Below are positions 55,898 through 64,000 of a stretch of 64,000 nt of DNA, piece after piece. The position numbers and the translations under genes were made by a program. Below the pieces are notes generated by a model, which worked only from the letters and a program-made list of their open reading frames with translations, searched no databases and was not told the DNA's origin. Position 1 is the stretch's first letter. The number at the start of each line of letters is the position of its first letter. The stretch is from Epiperipatus broadwayi (taxonomy: Eukaryota; Onychophora; Udeonychophora; Euonychophora; Peripatidae): the NCBI GenBank assembly GCA_028023455.1, contig JAQFVV010012672.1, positions 810,001 through 874,000 of the forward strand, given 5' to 3'.

Positions 55898-57948
55898 ATA
55901 AGCAATTTATTCCTACATTCCTGGGAATTCTTGTGACTGGTCGTGTCCTGTGTCTCCCACATTCTTTCTCTTGTTCCATGTCAGCTTATATATTTTTTAA
56001 TATTCAACCAAAACTTAAAAATCATCAGAAAAAGTTTGCATTTTATAGTAAATTTAATATGAGTTCATCAGTCCTATCGTTTTTATATACTTGAGTTTAT
56101 TATTTTACTCAGTATTGTTATCCTGGCATTTTTCTATGGTATTTGCTTCCTATAAAATTGTAATGCATACTTTGTCTGTTGATTTATGACTGTACAATTC
56201 TGAATATATTTAGCAAGTGTTAAGTTTGTAATAATTAATGCTACATTCTGTCTGAATCTTAGAGTTTATTTTAACATTAGAAGAGTTTAAGGTGGATTTT
56301 TTGTTTCTTTCTCTACTTTTTTATAAACATATTTAATGCTGTGAGGAGATTAAACCTCTTGGATTATAAAATTTTTAAATTCAGAAAAAAAAAAGTTTTA
56401 AATAATTATCATTTTAATAATATACTTTTTTGTTGTTTTTTTTTTTTACTTTTTATATGAACATCATAATCTTCAATAAAAATAATAATTCATTATATAT
56501 GATCAAAAAATTGGAGTTTGCATAATACAATTTTTATTGCACTTTTTATAAATATCTTTTTCTTTTTTTAAAAAAAAAAAAAAACTGATAGAATTTATAT
56601 ATATACGAAAATATTCATTTTATCATAAACTTTTATTTGGTGTAATGATAAAATTGGGGTGGGATCTTATACATATCGAAAAATTTAATTGTATTTCTCA
56701 AGATTTTTTTATGAACAGTTCAGACAGACATCATATTGTTACACTTTAGGGTTTTTTTCTTTTTATTTAAAAAATACGAAGCAATTCAGTCAATTTGTAT
56801 TATCATATAGAAGTGATTTTTTTTTTTAAGATCTTATTTATATATGTTATTATTGTTTATTCAAAAAAATTAAAAAATAAATAAAAAGAACGAATATATG
56901 TAATATACATTAAAACAAACTCTATTGAAACTGTGCAGCATATTGTTAATACTTTTTTTTAAAATTGGAATTCACTCTTGCAAAATATCTTGTAGTCCTT
57001 TGTGTTAGTTAATTATTGCTTTATCATGAAACTTAGCTATCATGTTCAATTTCATTGTTATTTAAAAAATTGCATAAGAAATTATTAACATTTTTATACT
57101 TTTATTATTAATTTTTATTTATTTTTTTATTTTATGTATAGCATGTAAAAAAATGATTCATGGAGCAAATAGTTTTATCTACCATCTTCAGATCCTTGCC
57201 TGTGATTGCTTTTATGTCTGATCATATGTTTTCAAAAATACAATTGAAATCAAAATGGTCATTGGTTGCATTCATCTCGCCTCTATTACTCATTAAAAGA
57301 TTCATATATATATACAAACATATATATATATATAAGCACACATATATTTTTCTTCCTCAAAATTTTTATATGGCAAACTGTCTTTCAACTTTTTCATAAT
57401 TTTTTTAAATGAAACTAATTTTTTTAAAGAATTTTTATTTTTATTTTTTTTATTTTTACAGTGGATTGCAATAGATCTAAAATGAGGTTAAGAAAAAAAG
57501 CAGTAATATAGGCAATTTACATCTAGCACATTAGAAAGTGATCATACCAAAGGTCTTAAAATATAATAATTGTGCAAGTCTCAAGATTGAAAATATATTT
57601 TATTTGTTGTAAATTATTGGCAAAAATTGTTTGTAGTGAAAGGCTCAGAATGAATTAATGTCTCGACTTTTCTGAGTGAAGTGATAGAATATGCATAAAG
57701 TGAAGTACTCATGCCTGATGTTTGAGGTCAATAGGAAAGAATTGATTTTTTTTTTTTGTTTTATTTAATAAAATTTAAATTGGAATGAAGAGTAGGCCTT
57801 GGTAATTTCAAATATATTTAAGAGGTCTAGGTTTGCCATCAATCCTAATCATCTAGCTGGGATTGTCATAGATTTTTTATTTGTAAAATAGAAATATACA
57901 CTGTCTAGAGTTGCTTATTAGGAATGTACTCATATCTCACTATATGTG

Positions 57949-57954
57949 AATAAA
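57949..57954 (+). terminator. Candidate polyadenylation signal
   Basis: AATAAA followed within 10 bp by a long T-rich tract, the usual downstream arrangement. The second candidate is at 58718-58723. Confidence 0.35.
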
Positions 57955-58089
57955 TGTTTTTTTTATTTTATCCTCTCTCTTTTTATATGATCTGTTAACT
58001 GTATCTATTTGTACAACCATTTTTGTAATATTTTATACATTTTTTATTTTCTGTCATTTTTGTGCCAATGCTCAATTTTCTTATTCAAC

Positions 58090-58108
58090 GGGAGGGGTGG
58101 GGGGAGGG
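58090..58108 (+). promoter_or_regulatory. G-quadruplex motif
   Basis: GGGAGGGGTGGGGGGAGGG: four G runs of at least three with single-base loops, in DNA that is otherwise very AT-rich. Confidence 0.75.
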
Positions 58109-58740
58109 TGAACATTTTTAATTCTACTTTTCAGTATTATTTTTCCCAGATTTTATACTTCTTTTTTTAAAAAATATTGTTCCTAAATTGTGTAATAAAA
58201 AATTATATAGAATAGTTTTCCTTAAAAATAATATATATATATGATTAACTTTGTACTCTTTAGAGACTTTGATTAACATTCCTAAGAAGCTCAATTTTAA
58301 AGCCATTTGGCTTTATTTTTTTATTTTTTTGTTATTTTTAATATTTTATATATATTTTTTTTAATGACTAATAAGCTTTTTCTATCTTTCCCATTGGCCA
58401 CTACTCATTATAAAACCTGCTACAATCTCAGAATACAAAGCTGCATAAACTATCACTAACTGCCATATCTTTTTATAATTATTGTAACAACTACAGTCTT
58501 CAGCATTGTATTGTGAGATAATTGTAGCAGTTTTTTTTTTTCTGTATTTTTTTTTTTTTTTTGTTGTTGTTGTTGGTCATACTAAGCATGCTTCATAAGG
58601 AAACTTTTTTTTTGTCTGTTGATAGAGAAACAAGCTTTAGATTGGCTATGGTAAAATTAGCTATTAGTGTAATTTTTTCAATTTATTGTGGCCAAAATTC
58701 TTCTAGTTGTGCTTCTAAATAAAGTTTTGAACGTCAACAA

Positions 58741-59132
58741 CTAGTCTAATCTTTTTTTATATATATTTTTTAATATGTATACATATACACATAATATAAA
58801 TTCAATTAACTTTTTCTGAATTATTAGTAAAATAACAGAAAATATATAATTAGGAGCAAAAAATATATACATTGTATAGGATGTTCACAATTATTTTAGA
58901 TGAGAACATATTCTCAATATTGATCCATGCCTTAAAGACTACTTTAAATCCAGTTTTGAAATAATGATGCATTATAAAAGATATATATAAGTGGGTTAAT
59001 GGTAAATGTACTATCTGACATAAAGGTAAGCATTATTGGTTATTACATGAGTGAACAGAAATTGATCGTAAGCTTAGTAATTTGACAAAATAATTTGATA
59101 TGAAATATTGTATAACAGTACTGACAATGCTA
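58741..59132. other. AT-rich sequence, no gene seen
   Basis: Non-coding DNA between the putative 3' UTR and Gypsy-3. Confidence 0.4.
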
Positions 59133-59637
59133 TGTTATGAGGACATTAATTAGATTCCAGATGGAAGATCATCAATAACTTTTAAAAAATAACACATTGT
59201 TTAGTAATAAAACAATTTATTTAACAATAAATAAGAAATAAATATGCACTCTATTATTAATCCTCTAGTTGCATGTTTCGCTTTTTATACACACAAGGTA
59301 ATATAAGCCTTATTATGTATTATACTTACAGGGTCTTTTAAATACATATTTGTTACTGCTATATAAGTGCATATGCCTTTAGGAACAATTATGCTTCTTC
59401 CAGTTCATATTTTACTTTAGCTGACAATTACAGGTAAACATCATATTCTCTGATCTTTTACATATAAATGAGTAATTTACATAATAGTATGTTTATTATA
59501 TTTGCAAATTATTCATATTAACATATATAAAAAAAATTAGAGCATATTAAAGTTAATTTAGGAACAATCTGTACATATTAACATAATTGTGAAATCCATT
59601 CTAATTACAATATACATAATGCATGCACAGACATTCC
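59133..59637 (-). repeat. Gypsy-3 3' LTR
   Basis: Direct-repeat partner of 63192-63768. Followed by CTTTCTAGGAAAAAGTC, which parallels the sequence next to the polypurine tract in Gypsy-2 (CTTCTAGGAAAAAGTC). Boundaries are approximate. Confidence 0.65.
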
Positions 59638-59699
59638 GTTGTTCATTAATCTAGCATATTTTTTTTTATACACATACCTTTCTAGGAAAAAGTCTTCTT

Positions 59700-62560
59700 C
59701 CTCTTCTGAAATTCAGCTGTCTAGTAATAACACTTCAAACTCAATTATTTGATCCATATTATGATCATTTATTTCCACTTAGTCTTTATCAGTCTTTTGT
59801 TCAGCTAATAGTTTTTTTGCCTCAACTTTCTTCATAACTGAGTTTTCTTGATCATTTGTTAATTTACTTTCCAAAACATCAACATTAAATAACTCATTTG
59901 GATATGGATATGAATGATTTACGTGTCTTTTTATTTCTTTTCCATTTTCTAGTTTTATCAGTCATAGTTGTCTTGATAAAGTTTGAAATATCACTCCTGG
60001 CAACCATTTCTTATTTTAAAATATGTATCCACAAGCTTTCTCCAATTTTAAATTTTTTACAATCATTTCAGTTGTAGTTGACAACAACTTAGTAAGATGG
60101 GTGCAAAAACAGCCAGTGTCTTCATAGTTGCTGAACATGGAGTAAAAGTGTTGACAGAACAGTGTCAACTATCACAAGTTTTGTTCAACATAAGCTTCAA
60201 ATGTTGAATGGTTTTCTTGGCTTGCCATTTTTCTCAGAATGATGAAGTAAAGTAAGAAAGCTGTATTCCTTTATCTAAATAGTCTATAAATTGCTGAAAA
60301 TGGTCTGTTATTCCTTTAATCTAAAATAACCATGTATAGCAAAAATTTCTCTTGCTTCAATTGTACATTCTGCACTCGTATTTTTTATCTTTTATTTGAT
60401 CTAACAAAAAAATGTAGCAACTATCAATTATATATCCATGCACTGGTGCTACATGATCTAAATGTAAACATGTCAGATTGCATAGACTTGGTCACGCTTC
60501 AAAGTTTTTTAGATGGCAATATAGCGGTTGACTGAGAACGCATTTGTTCTATTTCACCACCCAGATTTGGCTACAAGACATAATCTAGCTAAAGCTTTCA
60601 TATGCATGATTCCAGGATGATCTTGATAAAGTAAATTAAACATGGTTCTGGCTTTCTGATGGTATGAGTAATGTGTTGGTCATTAATACGCAATCATTGC
60701 AAGATAAGCTATCTCTCAAAATCCAAATGGGCTTTTAAAATTCAATTAGATGTCTGGCTAGACATATTTTATTCATTTCAGTAACTGGATATAACTGGTT
60801 TTGTTCAGTCCACTCAGCAAATTATTGAACTATTAAGTGAAATAGAACTGATAGTGTCTATATAATTTACTCACTAATACCATATTGTGCATTTTTTAGC
60901 ATCAAGTAGACTTTGGTGTCCAATTTATTTTCCTGACCTACATACTAGTTCATACTCGTATCTTTGTAATATATATATCCAATGGAGCATGTGATGACTT
61001 TTGTGTTCAGGGATTTTTTTTTTTTTTCTCCAATGCTAAATAGTCCTAGAAATGGATAGTGATCTATGTGAATTTGAAAGTTTTATCCCTAAATATACTG
61101 ATAATATTAGTTTGTAGTGAAAGTATCTACTAATGCTTTGTCAATTTGGCTGTAGGGTTTTTCAGCTTCCAACAATATTTTTGAGACATAAGCTATAGAA
61201 TATTGACCTCTGTAGCATAGATTGGAAATTATAATCCAATACCACATTCTGAAACATCTATAGTAATATATTCCAGATCATTACAATAGTATATTAGGAA
61301 TTTATTTGAAATTAAGATACTTGATATTATGGAAAGCTAAATCTTGTTCCTGAAGTCATTTCCAATGTTACTTATTTTTTAACAATTGATATAATAATGA
61401 TAGCAAATGAGGTTTACCTTTAAGGAAAATTTGTGACTCCTTTATATTTTTTGATTTCTCAGTGTTTCCATTTTTATTTATAATGTGTCCAAGGAACTAT
61501 CTCATTTATAAACCAGATATACTATTGATCTTCTGCTTTATTCAATTTTGAATAAACTATCACCTTTCTAATTCCAGATCTGATTCTCTACCAAAATATG
61601 GATTAATGCCATCCATGAAAAAGATTATTCATTTTTGCCTTATCAGTTTATTACACTTGTAAAAAGCCATGTGAGTGGTCAAAGGCAATAATTCTGTTCT
61701 TTCTGCCATGGGGATTTTGTGGTATGCAGTTTTGAGGTTATTTTTGCAAAGTATGAAGGTTTTTGCAATGAAGTCAATATTTCGTATATGCTAGGAACAG
61801 GATATGCATCTTTATTCATAAATTTATTCAACCTAACAGTAATCTCCACATAGTCGAAGATTTCTATCTAGTTTCATAACTAGAGGTATAGCCCAAGATA
61901 TCTACCTGTGTTTTGTATTATATTTTGTACCATCTCAGTATTTTTTACTTTCAGGGCAAATAGAACTTTACATGGTTTATAGATAATGAGTTAGATTTTC
62001 TTTATCAATTTAACATCAATTGGTTGCATTTTTACTTCTGCTAATCCAGACTTAAACCAGGGCACTTATGCACTATATTTTCCAATTGAACTGTTTATGA
62101 TGTTTATATGGATTACTAAAGTACAGAACCAGTTCTGTCCAAGTAGCAGATCAAAATCTTTATTAATAGTATACAATGGGAGAAATTTAATCTTTGAATT
62201 CAGTTTAACAAGTACTTTTTTTGCATATCAATTTTATTACCAATATCTGTTGCAATAATATCCATTTTTGTGTTATTTTTTTTACCAATATCCTCTGCTG
62301 ATTTTCAACCAATTATATGATGAACAATAGGCCTGCGAACTTCATGTTATAATTACTATTCACTCTCCTTCAGATTTATAGTCCAGCTTTTGCTTAATAT
62401 TAGCACTTCATTAGATACATGCTAAATGTCCTCTTTTCTTGCAAATAATGCATGTTTTATATTTGTAGTTTTTATTTAAATGGCCAGTTTTATCATAACA
62501 GTAGCACATTATAACGTATTCTACTGATGTTGAATATACTGAGATTTCATTCAGCTATTG
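59700..62560 (-). pseudogene. Gypsy-3 gag-pol remnant
   Basis: Minus strand. Knuckle region at about 62420-62520: CYCYDKTGHLNK, then CIICKKRGHLAC, a shortened CCHC. RT at about 61660-61860: LCKNNLKTAYHKIPMAERTE, LLPLTTHMAFYKCNKL, homologous to the Gypsy-2 segment. Further RT/RNase H and integrase traces reach to about 60000. No open frame longer than about 70 codons remains on this strand. Confidence 0.65.
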
Positions 62561-63191
62561 TGATAATGAATATTCTGAAACTTTGTCAAGCATAGTTTCT
62601 TGTGTGACACATTTCTCCTTAGTACATTTATAGTTGAGATCACTCAATATTTTTCTGAAAATTAAATCCAACATGCTGTACAGAAGTTAATTTCCGAGCT
62701 TAAATCACAATTCACCAAATTCCTCAATGCTATGTCATAATCTACATATTTTTCATGAGTTAATTATTTTCTGTTTCTTAGCCTTAATCATACTATTCAT
62801 GTTTGTTATTTTCAGAGTGAATCTTAAACTTTTCATTCAATTCATGGTAACTTCAAGTATTTGAGAATCATAATTTATTACTAATTATACAACATATCCA
62901 ACAAAACCTAAGAGCATACACTCAATCATTCCCCATCTATTCTTTTATGAGCATGTAACATTTCATATATTCTAGATAACTTTTTTATAAAACACATTCT
63001 TATCAAATACTTTTATATTATTACTTAATGACACCATTATTTTTGTTTTGGAGTTACTGGTATGACAATTGCTATTGTTCTCACAAAAGGCTGCTACTAG
63101 TTTTCTCTGCATAGGTACAGTTGAACTATTGACTGCATAATTCTGTCATTGTCTGCAGGTTTTTGAGCTGTAGACTGTGTCCATTCTGCCA

Positions 63192-63768
63192 TGTCCCTGT
63201 GTATTAATTAGATATCAGTTGAGAAAGCATCAGTAACTTTAAATTAACACAAATTTAGTAGCAAAATTTATTTAATAATAAATACAAATAATTTGGAATT
63301 TCATAAAAAATAGTCTTATTAATCCTTTAGTGTTTTGCTCCTCACATAATAATATAAGTGTGTTTTAATTAGTCTTTTATACATGCTTGTTACTGTTATA
63401 TATGTGTATATGCTTTCCAGAACTTAAGTTTCTGGCAATTCAATATTTTACTTTAACCTATAATCTGGCATAAAAATTAAACATCGTACTCCCAAGTTTT
63501 TTTTTTGCGCGCACTTAGTACAGTTTTCATGCAATAATCAGTTATTTCTCTACCAATCCTAATTTTAGATTTTTTTTTTTTATACGAGTCCAATCTTTTG
63601 CATACAAATGACTAATTTACATAATAATCTGTTTATTATACTTGCAAATTATTAATATCAGTGTATGAATTTTTTTCTGGTGTATTTTAAGATAATTCAA
63701 TAGCAGTCTATTTGCATAAATATGAAATCGTTTTATTTGCAATCTATATAATATACAGAATTATTCCA
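63192..63768 (-). repeat. Gypsy-3 5' LTR
   Basis: Plus-strand limits TGTCCCTGTG...TTATTCCA. Similar to 59133-59637 and, at its left edge, to the Gypsy-2 LTR. Boundaries are approximate. Confidence 0.65.
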
Positions 63769-64000
63769 CAATAATTTTTACTAAGTTAAAATTGAACACA
63801 TTAATATTAGTAACCCAATTATGCAATTTTTTTGTCAATTAGTACAACTGCTAAATATAAAGTGGTGAAATAGATAAATGTAAGGCAATAAATATTACAA
63901 AATTATTGAAAATGTTTAATTGCAAAAAAAATTGAAATATAAAATCTTAAAATATTCAAAAGTATAAGGTAAGTTACATGACATTTAATAGATGATGAGC
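63769..64000. other. AT-rich sequence, no gene seen
   Basis: Flank to the window end; nothing recognised. Confidence 0.4.

Larger units (their letters stand above)
55898..58740 (+). other. Probable 3' UTR and downstream flank of the SDR gene
   Basis: No TE recognised in this 2.8 kb. AATAAA-type signals are at 57949-57954 (followed by a T-rich tract) and 58718-58723; either could end the transcript, and an AAATAAATAA string overlaps the stop codon itself. A G-quadruplex motif lies at 58090-58108. The true transcript end is unknown. Confidence 0.45.
59133..63768 (-). mobile_element. Gypsy-3: heavily decayed Ty3/Gypsy element
   Basis: LTRs at 59133-59637 (3') and 63192-63768 (5') share blocks such as ATTAGAT..CAG, GCATCA.TAACTTTAAA, TTATTAATCCT.TAG and TTGTTACTG.TATAT. 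Between them on the minus strand come gag knuckles, RT and RNase H/integrase traces in the expected order. It is the most degraded of the three related Gypsy copies. It lies downstream of the SDR gene and on the opposite strand. Confidence 0.75.

Noticed and set aside
55640-55979. Minus-strand frames rich in Phe/Leu/Ser that could look like membrane proteins
   Set aside because: They are antisense to the purine-rich K/E tail exon; the hydrophobic composition follows from the pyrimidine-rich complement.

Overview
The window looks like nuclear DNA of an invertebrate animal. It is strongly AT-rich and full of A/T runs and TA/TG microsatellites. One spliced gene can be traced, and most of the remainder is transposable-element DNA of metazoan types: RTE-type LINEs, Penelope-like elements with GIY-YIG domains, Ty3/Gypsy LTR elements, a hAT remnant and several non-autonomous inverted-repeat elements. 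No prokaryotic features are visible. The phylum cannot be fixed from sequence alone; large TE-filled introns plus Penelope and RTE elements would fit a mollusc or a chelicerate, for example.

The single host gene lies on the + strand. Its last four coding exons are 15216-15296, 23850-23971, 50208-50352 and 55668-55897. They join in consistent phases with GT/AG junctions and encode the C-terminal 191 residues of an extended short-chain dehydrogenase/reductase of the dihydroflavonol-reductase-like type, ending in an unusual lysine/glutamate-rich tail. The introns are about 8.6, 26.2 and 5.3 kb. Upstream exons were not found; they may lie outside the window.

Layout: 0.6-3.5 kb holds RTE copy 1 (+, broken). 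6.7-8.7 kb holds RTE copy 4 (+, old). 11.0-14.9 kb is a Penelope-like cluster built from inverted pieces, with a 1.6-kb insertion. Intron 1 carries a hAT remnant (15.8-17.2 kb) and Gypsy-1 (17.4-22.4 kb, -). Intron 2 carries a 1.36-kb terminal-inverted-repeat element (24.4-25.8 kb), a 0.9-kb palindrome (27.6-28.5 kb), RTE copy 2 (28.7-32.0 kb, -), a LINE tail, an LTR relic split by two later insertions (33.8-39.3 kb), a mariner-like MITE (39.6-40.5 kb), Gypsy-2 (41.9-45.5 kb, -) and RTE copy 3 (46.1-49.4 kb, -). Copy 3 has an uninterrupted 956-codon frame. Intron 3 has a foldback element (51.3-51.6 kb) and another LINE remnant. The likely 3' UTR (55.9 to about 58.7 kb) contains a G-quadruplex motif, and Gypsy-3 (59.1-63.8 kb, -) closes the window.

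I found no clear new functional system. The most interesting structures are the LTR-primer-site-LTR unit with only 24 bp between its LTRs, the palindrome with 437-bp arms, the inverted Penelope arrangements, and the intact RTE copy beside near-identical broken ones.
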